Positions 35,588 to 46,234 of a DNA stretch of 64,000 bases are shown piece after piece (within the stretch, counting starts at the first letter, position 1; the number at the start of each line of letters is the position of its first letter). Under the pieces are notes generated by a model. It had not been told where the DNA came from. It searched no databases and saw nothing but the letters and a program-made list of their open reading frames with translations. Made by a program: the position numbers and the translations under genes. Source of the stretch: Helicostylum pulchrum (Eukaryota > Mucoromycota > Mucoromycetes > Mucorales > Mucoraceae); NCBI GenBank assembly GCA_025677825.1, contig JAIXMO010000004.1, positions 124,001-188,000 of the forward strand, given 5' to 3'.

Positions 35588-36865
35588 ATGTTGTTCGCTG
35601 TTTCTCGCATTGTCCGTCCTTCTGCTGCTCCTGTCAGGTAACGAGACAAAAAGAACAGGAAGAAAAAAAAGGGAAGGGGGTCACCATTAAATTACTAACC
35701 TTGATTCATTTATTAGCAAGGCTATTCAAGTCCGTAACATGGCTACCTTGAAAGAAAGTAAATATAAATATCAAACACCATAACAATGAATTAGACGTTG
35801 ACATTTTTTCTTTTTTTTTTAAAAAAAATAATAGTTCAACAACGTTTGAAGTCTATTCAAAACATTGAAAAGATTACCAAGTCCATGAAGATGATTGCCT
35901 CCACCAAGGTCGCTAAGGCTCAACGTGGTATGAAGGCTGCTCGTGTTTTCGGTACCGCCTCTAGCAGTAAAGTATACGTGACGAATTTTAATATAAAAAA
36001 TACACGAAAAGAGAAATAAAGGGGGGGGGGGTGTTGAAGAGTAGATACATAGAGAAAAATAGAACGAGTTTTAGTTTTTTTTATAAAAAAACCTGGGGAT
36101 CTCGAATAAAAGAAACTAACCTTTTTGTTGTTTTTTAATAATAGCTACTTTCACCAGTGCTGAAACCAAGGCTAAGGATGATGACAAGATTCTTTTCGTT
36201 GCTGCTTCTTCTGATCGTGGTCTCTGTGGTGGTATTCACTCCAGTATCAGTAAGGCTACCCGTAGAGCTGTTGCTGAAAACGCCAGTGCCGAAGTTGTCA
36301 TTCTCGGTGACAAGCCCAAGGCTCAATTAGGTCGTATTATCCGTAACCAAATTGCTCTTACTTTCAACCAAATTGGTAAGGATATGCCTTCTTTCGAAGA
36401 AGCTTCTTCTATTGTCGATATTATCAAGACTGAGGGTATTGAGTTCGATACTGCCAACATCATTTACAACAAGTTCATCTCTGCTGTCTCTTATGAAGCT
36501 TCCATCATCCCTGCTTACTCTGAAGCTACCTTCAAGGCCTCTCCTAACTTCGCTGTTTACGAAATCGAGGATGATGTTCTTGCTAACCTCCAAGAATTCT
36601 CTTTCGCTAACGGTGTCTACTGGGCTATGGTCGAAGGTCATGCCGCTGAGATGTGTGCCAAGCGTGCTGCTATGGAGAACGCTACCCAAAACGCTGGTGA
36701 GATCATTGGCAAGTTGACCATGACTTATAACCGTGGTCGTCAAGCCGTTATTACCAACGAATTGAGTAAGTATTTTATTTTTTGGGTATATGTATTTATA
36801 CTGATTTTTACGTTCTTTCTTTCTTTTTTTTAGTTGATATTATTACTGGTGCTTCTGCTCTTTAA
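35588..36865 (+). CDS. ATP3: Mitochondrial F1F0 ATP synthase subunit gamma
   Basis: Exons 35588-35637, 35717-35757, 35835-35966, 36145-36765 and 36834-36865; 876 nt, 291 residues, the family's usual size. The start gives a mitochondrial presequence (MLFAVSRIVRPSAAPVRSKA). The mature part shows the family signatures: LKSIQNIEKITKSMKMIAS (N-terminal coiled-coil of the rotor shaft), SSDRGLCGGIHSSISK, and the C-terminal AAMENATQNAGEIIGKLTM and YNRGRQAVITNELIDIITGA. The gamma subunit is the rotating stalk linking the F0 ring to the catalytic F1 head. All introns fall at phases that close the frame; intron 3 (35967-36144, 178 nt) is the longest. Codons are strongly biased, as in eL18 and PMA1. Confidence 0.96.
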
Positions 36866-37129
36866 ACAACATGAAATAAATACATGTGTGTAGATTGTTA
36901 CACGTTATATTATACACTTGATTAAAAACATATACATAAAAAAAAAGAAGGGTCATTATATATCAAAGTCCTTGCTGTTTGTAACAAAATAAATATATTA
37001 CTGGGTTTCCACTAATTTCAAATGAGTGCGTAAACGAGGAAGTATTTTTTTTTTCTTTCCTTGGGGATATTGTTATCATTCTCCACATTTTCTATTATAC
37101 ATGGTCAATTTACATGGTCGATTAAAAAA

Positions 37130-37306
37130 ATGTGGTGCATTTACCTTTTATTTGCTGTGGTTATTCCAGTTTTAAGCGAACCGTATCCGTTTGCGCCGAC
37201 ATACCACAGGAAAAAGCCTCGTTCGAAAGATGTGCACATACTATATAAAAATTCATTTTTAAAAGGAAGTGGAAGAAAAAAAGTCACTAAAAAAAGAATA
37301 CAATGA
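37130..37306 (+). CDS. Candidate small secreted basic peptide (58 residues)
   Basis: Open frame with a good signal peptide shape: MWCIYLLFAVVIPVLS, followed by EPYPFAPTYHRKKPRSK and a very basic tail ending SGRKKVTKKRIQ. Several dibasic sites could be processed by a Kex2-type protease. Not recognised. It lies in a repeat-rich region, is short and has no visible intron or close homology, so it may be chance. An upstream in-frame Met at 37061 exists but would bury the signal sequence. Confidence 0.3.
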   Translation: MWCIYLLFAVVIPVLSEPYPFAPTYHRKKPRSKDVHILYKNSFLKGSGRKKVTKKRIQ

Positions 37307-37499
37307 TTAAAAAAAGTCTATTTTATCATAGAACTCATGCGATTTTAAGTTTATATGTAACATCGAATCATTCATATAATTAAATAGTAAGTTTATTTAT
37401 AAACAAGTGTTTTTCTTTAAGCTACTTGGGATCTATTATAGCTAGTTTGTTTGTACCAATTGAATGACTTTCTACTCCTAAAAACGACGGTATTTTTTG

Positions 37500-37720
37500 C
37501 CTCTGCTAGTTACGTTTTATCGTGTTGCAAGTTTTATCTAATACCGTGTCTCGTCAAAAATAGCTAGATCTGTAAAGAAAAAGCTCAGTTGCGGTCACTT
37601 TATGCTCTTACTAGTCGAGATGCGATGATGCACATGCTTACCAACCTTTCAACTTATCTAATAAACTAATTTTGTAAATTTTCTTATCTAAAAAAAAACT
37701 ATTCTTTTACTCGTGGTGCT
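37500..37720. repeat. Dispersed repeat, copy A
   Basis: Shares with 40080-40460 the ordered blocks AATACCGTGT, AGAAATAGC-like, CTCTGTAAAGAAAA-like, CACTTTATG-like, ACTAGTCG, GATG and, at the end, AACTATTCTTTTACT. Copy A holds one internal AAAGAAAA...CACTTTATG unit. Confidence 0.65.
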
Positions 37721-38199
37721 TAGAGATTTGTCAAAGGAGGATATCGTCTTGGCGTTTGTATCCAAGTTATTTTATCTTAATCATTTTTTTATTATTATTA
37801 CACTCTGCAATTGATAGCACATTTTCTTTTGCGATACTAATCTTCATACTTACAAAAAGATCACTATACAAATCAATCTTCAGAGAGTTTGTACACATGA
37901 TAATCCATGAGCCAAGCATAAAAAAACGCTTTTATCAATTCGCCAAATGAAAGAAATATGTTAAGTGTGCTTACCGAATGTTTTATGCAGTTATTGATAG
38001 TATAAAATCGGAAGTAAAAGAATCACAGTCTCGAGTATGTATCCGTAAGAAGATGTCATATAGTTTCAAAAGTATTTAGATACTTGAAAAAAAAAAGGTG
38101 TAGCTTTTATTTATTTAATTAAAGTGTCTTTCTCTTAATTCTCAAAGCAGACTTTTTTTATATACATGTATGAAAAAGAACACTTTGATACTAACAGGA

Positions 38200-38760
38200 T
38201 CAGCCACGTGAAGAAAGAAACACACCTGGTCCTGTCCGATCAGTTTCCATCACGGACCCCAGCTACTGCACGGTACATGCCCAGACTACCTTACTTTGAG
38301 CTGAGGACAACCTCTAAATATTGCAGAAAACGGCTGAGAAAATCGAAGTATATGGCGAAGAACTATGTTCTCGTAAGCGCACCGCAACTCTTCTATATTT
38401 TATCCCCGTGTTGATTACATCTCACCAGGCGTACACACCTACGACCCCAAGCTATTGAGACACTTGACTCAGGTTAATTTATATACTATACTTGACGACC
38501 TAACCTTATTACGCAAGTTTATGCTTCCGTACCGATGACTCCTTTGTACAGACATAGCAATCAACCCACTGTGGCTTCACGAAAAGACACCTAGACGCAG
38601 ACAATCTTTTTTTTCATCTTGATTTCACCTTCAGATTCGGAACCACCTATTTCCACTTACGATTTCTTGACATGGTTTTAAAAACTATAATTACCCAATA
38701 CTCACCAAGGATCAGGGAATACTATCACCGAGATTTACGACCAACCCAAGTTCTTTCTTA
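38200..38760. other. Higher-GC patch, possible decayed element
   Basis: Base composition here is visibly richer in G+C than the surroundings and lacks long A/T runs. Both strands carry interrupted open frames with protein-like composition but I could not assign them. May be a worn-out mobile element or a lost gene. Confidence 0.3.
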
Positions 38761-38871
38761 CTGATCCAGTGTCGGATATAAGAGGAAGCGCAAGAATACC
38801 AGCTTTTTTTTTTTTTTCTCCATCAAAATTTGTTTGTCAAAATTGTGTATCAAAAATTTCTCTATCGGTCC

Positions 38872-38945
38872 AAGTGACCAGCACCAAAATTTTCTAAGTG
38901 ACCAGCACCGTAAAAAAAATATTCTTTGGTCAGTGACCAGCACCG
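38872..38945 (+). repeat. Three copies of AGTGACCAGCACC
   Basis: AGTGACCAGCACC(G) occurs three times at about 38873, 38897 and 38932. A near match, GGTGACCAGACCG, occurs at 40618 next to a CCGCCCTGAA decamer. Confidence 0.6.
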
Positions 38946-39109
38946 TCTATGTTTCTATTCTATTGTTCAAAAAAATTGCTTGAAGAGGCACAAAGAGAGA
39001 GAGAGAGAGGCATAGAAAAAGAATGGGAAAATATAGAGAGTGCGAGTTTTCTTTTTTTTCTTCTTTTTGTGAGAGAGATATGCAGAGAAGGATATGCAGA
39101 GATAGTGGG

Positions 39110-39360
39110 GATACAATAGATGCCAGAAATGCCAGAGATACAATATATACAACATATACAACAGATGCATGATATAGCAGAGATACCAGAGATAGAATAT
39201 GAAATATATACACTATATACAAGATATACCAGAGATGCCAGAGATACGATATATACAGCAGATACAGCAGATACAGCAGATACAAGAGATGGAAGAGATA
39301 CAATATATACAACAGATTCAATATATAACAGATACAATAAATATAACAGATATATATAAG
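39110..39360 (+). repeat. Degenerate GAGATA/CAGATA simple repeat
   Basis: About 250 bp built from short related units (CAGAGATACC, AGATACAATATATACA, GCAGATACA). Because it has few stops it makes long meaningless frames on both strands. Confidence 0.75.
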
Positions 39361-39947
39361 GAGAGACCGATAGAGAATATTCACGTGAATCATCCTTTTA
39401 TAAACAATTATTACTTGTTAGTAAAACTAGAAGGAAACGAGCCCATATTGTTCAAAAACATAATACGTACATATGCAAATTCAATCATACTATTTTTACT
39501 TCAGTTGAGTATACAAGTGGTCGTTTTCTTTCTTTTGCCTTTTATGGTAAAGACTAATCTATTACTAAACTAAAAAAGCTACTGTTTCTCACACGCTCTT
39601 TCACCTCTTCAATGGTAAGTAATGACTACAATTTTTTTTCTCAAGAATCAACTCTAACTGCTGTCAAAGTAATAAAATAATACTCCCAGGTAGTTTCTAA
39701 AACCCTTTCAAAATACTTTTAAAGATTTTGCTTCTGTTCCATTCAAAACTTAATTCAAGACATTCTGTTGGTCCATTGCTTTACTTTGGTACAAGTTTTA
39801 CTATACTTTGATGCAACACTTATTTGGTCTCTACCACAAATACTGTCTAAAATCTACTCCTGCTATATGCGAAAAACTGTTTGAGACTTTGGGTGGGTCT
39901 CTTTCACAAGTCTTTGGTTGGTTTCTTCCTATACTTTGGTACGCGAC

Positions 39948-40055
39948 TCTGGTAAAAAAAAAAGTCCGATAAAAAAGTCTGATAAAATACTCTGATAAAA
40001 TACTCTGCTACAATACTCTGCTACAATACTCTACTACAAGACTTTGGTACAAATA
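39948..40055 (+). repeat. Tandem repeat of ATACTCTGMTAMAA-like units
   Basis: A row of about 15-17-bp units: AGTCTGATAAAAT, ACTCTGATAAAAT, ACTCTGCTACAAT and ACTCTACTACAAG, following each other with small changes. Confidence 0.65.
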
Positions 40056-40079
40056 TTTATCTGGTCTTTACTACAAAAA

Positions 40080-40460
40080 ATTGCTAGGACTCTTCTACTT
40101 TTGCTGCAGGTCCTATCCAATACCGTGTTTGGTCAGAAATAGCCGGCTCTGTAAAGAAAAGGCCCGATTAAGGGCACTTCGCGGGTAACACAAAGAAAAG
40201 GCACTTTGTGGGTGCCATAAAGAAAAGGTTTCAAAAGGCACTTTATAGATTCACCATAAAGGAAAGGCGCAACCAACAAGGGCGCTTTATGCTATAAAGA
40301 AAAGGCTTAAAAGGGCACTTTATGGTTACTAGTCGGGATATGATGATACAAATACTTACAGATATTACTTGTTTATTTATTAGCTCTGACATACTTAATA
40401 AAACCCAACCTTTATAAATTCTGACTTAATAAAAACTATTCTTTTACTTGAATAAATGAA
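40080..40460. repeat. Dispersed repeat, copy B, with internal unit expansion
   Basis: Related to 37500-37720. Between the conserved ends it holds about five units beginning AAAGAAAAGG and containing CACTT(T/C)(A/G)-type cores, at about 40154, 40193, 40220, 40259 and 40297, 27-41 bp apart. Copy A has one such unit. Confidence 0.65.
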
Positions 40461-40745
40461 TAAACTGGTAAAAAAAAATATTGATTCTATTATGAGACCA
40501 TGTCGCTGAATCATCAACGATATGTGTAGCAACCAATGGCATATCGAGACATTTTTTTCAATTCAACGATCGGTCGTTGAACATACCGTTGCATTGAAAC
40601 TGCTATCTCTAATCTCGGGTGACCAGACCGCCCTGAATTAAAAAAAAAAAAAAAAAAAAAAAGTGACGGCTTTGAACACAAGGGACCCCCTCTGATTTTA
40701 AGTTTATCTCTTTTCAGTTTTGTTATCTTTTGTTTTTTATTCGAG

Positions 40746-42632
40746 ATGCTATTAAAGTGTATACATACGTTACCAAGACACTCAAGAAGTAATGTACTTG
40801 TATTTAAGCTTCTGACAAGGCCTAAACGTCTGTTACACACAAATGCCAATAAAGAACCCAGCAAACCAGCTTTCTTTTCTTCAACGGAAACCAGTAGTCC
40901 TATCTTGACCGAACTGGTTTACGGTCGAAAGAGAATTTACACCAGTTTACAAAGTATCGGCAAATCAAAGTCTTCAACTGTCTCCAGACCTTATATTGCC
41001 TCACCTGTCACTTCTTCTCCACTTTCTTGGGAATGGGACCAGTCTTCTGAAGATAGTCACGTAAACAAAAAGAGAGAATGGTATCAATTAAAGAAAAAAA
41101 GAGGTGGCTCTACCGTTATCAATTCAGTAAAACAGAATATGAGAGAGATGTTTTTACCTGTAGGCTATCCTGATGCTCTACATGAATGTTATAAGAAATT
41201 TCATACTTGGCTCTTTTTAGAAACTTATGTTGGATCAACTGTATGTTTCTTTTATTCAATTATAAGAGTATGTATTTGTAAACTAATATATAATATATAT
41301 AGATTGGTGTATTGTGTTCACAAGCTATGTTGGCTACATTAGGTTTAGGTGTAGCAGAATCTGTTGGTGGTGCTGTTGCAATTCAATGGTAATTATACTA
41401 ACAAAAAAAATACAGCGCATTAATAACCTAATATATATTATCAGGGTATTGAAAGATGGAATAGGTGAAATTGGTAAACTATTTTTCATCAAACGTTATG
41501 CAAGTTCCTTTGATTCACACCCAAAGACATGGAAATTCGTAAGTGAATAGAGTGTAAAAAAAAAAAGAGGATGAAAGGCTTATGGATGATGTTGTTTTTT
41601 TAGGTTTGTGAAATTTTCTCCAGTGTTGGATCGTTTCTTCAATTATGTACATCGGTTGTTACACCAAAACTATTCTTACCATTGGCAGCTACTGGTAATA
41701 TGTTTGAGTTGATTCATGAAAGTATTTGGGTTGCTAGTCATATGACATTTACAAAGCATTTCTCTGTAAGTTATACGTATAATTTTAGATAGTGACAATA
41801 TTTAACAAGTATATACATTGTAGCCTAATGGTAATATTGGTGATATTGTTGCTAAAGATGATGCACAAATGTCTACTGCTCATTTAATGGGTATGTTAAC
41901 AGGTGTTGGACTTATCACCATCTCTCATTCACCTACATTTTTATTCTGTGTATTTGCTGTACTTTCACCCATCAACATTTGGAGTACCAAAAAGATGTTG
42001 GATGCTGCCAAGTTTGAAATCTTAAATCAAGCTAAATTAACCTTACTCAGTCGAGAATTTATTGATACGGATAATGTTTCTGTTTACGATCAATTAAAGG
42101 ACAGAGAGATTGGATTTGGTGAATGGATTAGACCTGGTAAAAAGGGAGGTATTGCTGTAAAGATCAAGATGGGGCCAAGTGCTGGGGATGCATTTGGTGC
42201 CTCTGGTGAGATTGAAGGTGCTTTACAATTAATGCGACACGAGAATTATTTATTAAGTTATCATAATAACACCATGTGGATTTTGTTTCATCAAGAGTCT
42301 GCTTCGAATGATGTTATCAAGTCTATTTTACATTCACTCAAGTTCCATGATAGTTTAACAAAGTCTGGTATTACAAAAGAAAATGATTGGGAACGGTATA
42401 CCCAAACTTTGGAAGAAACTTTAGGTTGGACCAAAGAGCACTTTCCTAAATTTGTTGCCAAATTGGACCAAAATAACTGGCAAAGTGATGTTGTGTATTG
42501 GAATGACAGGTAAAAAGAAGAAAGAAAGAAAAAGAAAAGTGGTATCTAATCGTAAATTTATATTGTAGTGGTATGCGTTTAGCTTGGAAAGATCATGAAA
42601 AGGAAAGCGATGAACCTCAAATATTTAACTAG
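40746..42632 (+). CDS. RUS family (DUF647, root UVB sensitive-like) membrane protein
   Basis: Exons 40746-41240, 41303-41388, 41445-41538, 41604-41765, 41824-42509 and 42569-42632; 1587 nt, 528 residues, phases consistent. The family core is clear: MFLPVGYPDALHECYKKFHTW, IGVLCSQAMLATLGLGVAES, WVLKDGIGEIGKLFFIKRYA, FDSHPKTWKFVCEIF, LFLPLAATGNMFELIHES, AKDDAQMSTAHLMGMLTGVG, followed by a less conserved C-terminal domain ending GMRLAWKDHEKESDEP. The N-terminus (LLKCIHTLPRHSRSNVLVFK with RPKRLLHT) looks like a mitochondrial targeting sequence. RUS proteins are membrane proteins; plant members affect vitamin B6-linked and auxin processes, and RUSF1 is the animal homologue. The biochemical role is unknown, so I assign none. 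The plus-strand start is the first Met in frame after an intron-free leader. Confidence 0.9.
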
Positions 42633-43018
42633 AAAGGGCCATCGCTACCAACATCTGTATATAATTCGCTGTATTATTATAATACTTGTAAAAACAACAT
42701 ATTAACTTAGAATAAAATACCCCTCTTCCCCTCCCACTGTAATACTTGTATAAATGAATTTATTCTCTAATGTGCGGGGGTACTGCGGTGTTAAAAAAAT
42801 TACACTGTCATATCTTCTAAGGGCGTTTCGAAGTACTTTTCTTTTTATTTCTCTTCTGATTTCTTGGTACACGTTTTATTTATACGGACAGGAAAAAAAA
42901 AGTGTGCCGTATTTTTTTTTTCATGCGTTCAACTTAGTCTTCATTCACATAAAAAGAAGCAACAAGTACCTACTACGTATATATAAAAGTGATTAACGAA
43001 GGTATAAATAGAACGTGT
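42633..43018. other. Intergenic
   Basis: Downstream of the RUS gene; an AATAAA signal lies near 42712. No gene seen. Confidence 0.5.
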
Positions 43019-43470
43019 ACCAAAAATCCCCCTTATTTATATCCACAAGACATATTATCACAATTACGACAAGCCCGTTTAAACTTTATTACAAAGAACG
43101 GTTATATGACTCTTTGTGCTTCTTCACCACTAACTAACTATCACAATCTGGACTGTAAACAACTATGATGATACCTCAACTTCCCCTTCAGCTGCTAAAA
43201 TTGGTTCCCAACTTTTTCAGCTCACCGCCAAATCTAACTTGAATAGTTAAAAAAAGCAACATTGATGACTTGTGGAAAACTTGTAACGCTGGAAAGATTG
43301 AAGATTCATTGAAGCTTATAGTTGATAAATATTGTAATAATGAGGATATTTTATAGTTAAAAGATAACAAGAAGGTAGAGAGATATTTACAAGATATTCC
43401 TAAGGAAATTTCTAGCACGATAACTAAAGAGGAAATGCAATCGCTTTCTTGTATCATTATTATTTTCATC
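43019..43470 (+). pseudogene. Decayed coding fragment, family not recognised
   Basis: Plus-strand translation gives protein-like blocks in different frames: PQDILSQLRQARLNFITKNG with GYMTLCASSPLTNYHNLD, then SAAKIGSQLFQLTAKSNLN, then NIDDLWKTCNAGKIEDSLK and KKVERYLQDIPKEISSTITK. They are separated by stop codons and at least two frame changes, with no matching splice sites, so this looks like a dead gene or a retrocopy. Confidence 0.6.
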
Positions 43471-43756
43471 ATTATTATAATTATTTTTCTTCATAAGTTC
43501 TCTATTTATCTTTTTTCATATCACCTTCCCTTTTAGTTTTCTTTTGATGTATTGTATATGATTTAATAAATGTACAATGTTAAAAGAACCCACCAAGCAA
43601 GTCTTCCTTAAAAAAAGAAGACGCGGCTGAACTATGTTCCATAAATTATAAAACTGAATTTGAACTCAAATCGGACTTTCAGTAACGGGATGAACATTTA
43701 GCTACTGTAAGGGTTTTTAACCTTGTATCTTTTCTTTCCAATAACTTTTAAAAAAA

Positions 43757-44664
43757 ATGGTTAAAACTTATATTGTCACTGGCGCTTCCCGTGGTATTGG
43801 TCTTGAATTTGTAGAGCAAATTGCTGCTAGAGGAGACGTTGTTTTTGCATGTGTTCGTAACCCTGATAGCTCTAAAGGACTTCAAGCTTTGATCGATAAC
43901 AAGAGAGTTTTTGGTATTCAGTTGGATGCAACTTGTGACAAGTCTATCAAGGTAAAATAAAGTTCTCGGAACAGAAAAAAAAATAGACTAATCTCACAAA
44001 TATAATTGGCATTTGTAGGCAGCCGCTGAAGAAATTTCCAGTAAGGCATCAGAAGGTGTTGATATTTTGATTAATAATGCTGGTATTGGTGGTACCATGG
44101 GTCTCAATGTTGAAAATACGTAAGTTCAGTTACACGTAATTACCGCTTAAATAATATCTAATAATTGTAATAGATCTAAAGAAGAATACCTTAAGGTTTT
44201 CGAGACTAATGTTACCGGTGTTTCTGAGGTCCTTAAAGCATTATTACCCATCCTTCGTAAGCGTGGACAAGAGAATGTCAAGAAGGTTTTAAACATGTCA
44301 TCTATGCTTGGATCTATCGCTGATATGGAGACAGGAGATGGTTTAGGTTTTGGTAGCGCTTATTGTGTTTCCAAGGCTGCTCTTAATATGTTAACAAAGA
44401 TGTTCGCTAGCCAACTTGCCAAGGAAAATTTCATTGTATATTCTTCTCACCCTGGTTGGGTCAAGACTGAATTGGTAAAGCATCCTGTTTTAATCCCATA
44501 ATGAAATATTTTGTTAACAATAAAACTTTATAATATAGGGTGGAGATGATGCTCCTACTGAAAAGAAGGATTCCATTGCCGGTCAATTAGCAAAGCTTGA
44601 TTCTTTAACTGCTCAAGATAACGGTGGTTTCTTTGATTTCAATGGCAAACCTATGAGCTGGTAA
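43757..44664 (+). CDS. Short-chain dehydrogenase/reductase (classical SDR, C-factor/sniffer-like)
   Basis: Exons 43757-43951, 44019-44119, 44174-44474 and 44539-44664; 723 nt, 240 residues. The Rossmann dinucleotide motif is TGASRGIG (residues 8-15), followed by CVRNPD, LINNAGIG, FETNVTGVSEV, NMSSMLGSI and the catalytic YCVSK (Tyr162, Lys166), then HPGWVKTELGG. The Arg after the glycine motif (SRG) and the CVR segment favour NADPH (inference). Its substrate cannot be told from sequence; the closest style is the carbonyl-reductase-like C-factor/sniffer group. The ATG follows an A-rich leader. Nothing nearby suggests a pathway; the adjacent genes are unrelated. Confidence 0.9.
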
Positions 44665-44863
44665 AGAAACAAAAAAAATCGGCTCTTTGATAGCTACCAA
44701 TAGGTGCCTGAGCCTAAAAAAAAGCTGAAATGGTGATTATAGAACAATGGAACGACGGCGTTATTGTTTTAGTCTCATAAATATAAATACCTTTCTTAAT
44801 AAATTATTTTTAATTATTACCATTTTTTTTTTTCATAATCCACATTACATTCGTTTTATAAAT

Positions 44864-45498
44864 ATGTCTCGTACAGCTTGTTGTTTAGGAAAAAGTTTAG
44901 CAAATACAATTAATCACTCAGATCAAGCGAAGGCGTTCCGAGTCTCTACGCAAGAGAGTAACGGATTTGTTGATGCGCGGTCAAATAGCCAATACGAGTA
45001 TTTCCAGTCCTATGATACCCCTTACCGGTTTCTTGATACCGACGAATTACAAGATGATGATCGTTTGGCCCTAGATTTTGCCAGTACTAGCAATATATCA
45101 GATAAATACAACTCTTTTTATTTTAACGATACCGAGGAAGAGAAAAGAAGAGTCTACCGCCAAGAAGATATCAAATATACAAGACTCGATACTGATATAA
45201 TGTCTCAACAGTTTTGCGAAATGCAAATTAGAGCCGATTCTTTTTATGATGTAGAGTTAAAAGAGGTAGAGTTTGAATCGTCTAGGTCTCCTGATGGTAC
45301 TACACCGCGTATTTCTGTACCTTCTCTACTAGAAAAATTGGCCGGTATAACCAAAGCTGAAATGGTATATAGTAAGTGTATTACATTTTACCAATACGAT
45401 GGATACTAACTTTTTAAATGAACTATTTAGTGTTAGAAAAAAATCGTCTCAAATACGAAATTTTGGCGAAATGTAATGCTAGTGCTTCTAGCGACTAA
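44864..45498 (+). CDS. Unknown acidic protein, 191 residues
   Basis: Exons 44864-45371 and 45431-45498; 576 nt. I do not recognise it. The ATG at 44864 is preferred over an in-frame upstream Met at 44747, because the extension is AT-rich hydrophobic sequence just after the previous gene. The N-terminus MSRTACCLGKSLAN has paired Cys. The middle is rich in Asp/Glu, Tyr and Phe (SQYEYFQSYDTPYRFLDTDE, KYNSFYFNDTEEEKRR). The end is helical: PSLLEKLAGITKAEMVYM then LEKNRLKYEILAKCNASASS. No membrane segment. It may be an adaptor-type soluble protein. The second exon is short but the splice is canonical and restores a helix, which supports it being real. Confidence 0.6.
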
Positions 45499-45796
45499 TA
45501 AATTTGTATTTTATCATATAATTCTTTTTTTTTATCTGTCTGAAAAAAAAAACGCGCATCTTTAATATACACTTTGGATAATATGTTTCATTTGTATATA
45601 GTAGGTAATGGTTAGGGTAGGAATTCTTTGTTTAGTACTTAGTTTATCACTTGGACGTGTAAGACACATCCGTTATGGGGAAACAGAGCTTTATACTTTG
45701 GAAAAAATACATATTAGACATAGGAAAGTAAAGGCTCTTTATTATTGCTGTTTGGTTAACGATAAAAAACACCGTAATGGAAGAGATACGTTTCGG

Positions 45797-46167
45797 TTAG
45801 TTATCGCGGGGTTTCCAAGGAGGAGGTCTCCAAGGAGGATTCCAGACTGGTGGAGGGGGTCTCCATGGAGGAGGAGAGGGTCTCCAAGGAGGATTCCAGT
45901 CTGCGGGTCTCCAAAGTGGAACAATCGAAGGAGAGGTGTCACGAGCACTATGAACCAATGTAAATAATTATTAATCGAGAAAATAAACTTTATGTATAGT
46001 ACTTACACTAATGATTTGGGAGCTTGACCTTCTTTCTGGTAAGAGTTCCACCAATACCTCATAGCTTGTTTGTGAGCGTCTTGACCCTCAATTGGAGACG
46101 CCCAGACTTGCATGATAGCCATAAGAGAGACAAAGAATAAAGCTTTAAGCATGGTAAAATGATTCAT
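45797..46167 (-). CDS. Small secreted Trp/Pro-rich repeat protein (103 residues)
   Basis: Exons (minus) 46167-46007 and 45947-45797; 312 nt. It begins with a signal peptide (MLKALFFVSLMAIMQVWA, after MNHFT). The mature part has an amphipathic segment (DAHKQAMRYWWNSYQKEG) and then a repeat-built tail: PLWRPADWNPPWRP, SPPPWRPPPPVWNPPWRP, PPWKPRDN. The unit is roughly W-(R/N/K)-P-P with Trp and Arg spaced regularly and no Cys. TATAAAAAG lies about 60 bp upstream of the ATG. Function unknown; Pro/Trp/Arg composition recalls linear antimicrobial or cell-wall peptides, but that is only a resemblance. The opposite strand has an open frame (45608-45967) that is just the antisense of this repeat. Confidence 0.72.
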
Positions 46168-46225
46168 ATTGTAAATAATATTTATATTTTTAAGCTTCCA
46201 TATTTTTTTTTCAAATTTCTCTTCG

Positions 46226-46234
46226 CTTTTTATA
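46226..46234 (-). promoter_or_regulatory. Candidate TATA box of the Trp/Pro-repeat gene
   Basis: TATAAAAAG on the minus strand, 59-67 bp upstream of the ATG at 46167. Position and sequence fit a core promoter. Confidence 0.45.

Larger units (their letters stand above)
36866..40745. other. Repeat-rich, gene-poor region
   Basis: About 3.9 kb without a confident gene. It contains two related copies of a dispersed repeat, several tandem or simple repeats and a patch of higher GC (about 38200-38760), each listed separately. The overall look is of decayed mobile or satellite-like DNA. Confidence 0.55.

Noticed and set aside
38947..39393. Long Leu/Tyr/Ile-rich minus-strand frames
   Set aside because: They arise from the GAGATA/CAGATA simple repeat, which lacks stops in several frames; the composition is not protein-like.
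37500..40460. The repeat pair considered as LTRs of a retrotransposon
   Set aside because: No gag/pol-like coding, primer-binding site or polypurine tract seen between the copies, and the copies differ greatly in length.
45608..45967. 119-residue plus-strand frame rich in Arg/Trp/Pro
   Set aside because: Its distinctive half is the exact antisense of the Trp/Pro-repeat secreted protein, which has a signal peptide, a canonical intron and a TATA box on the minus strand.
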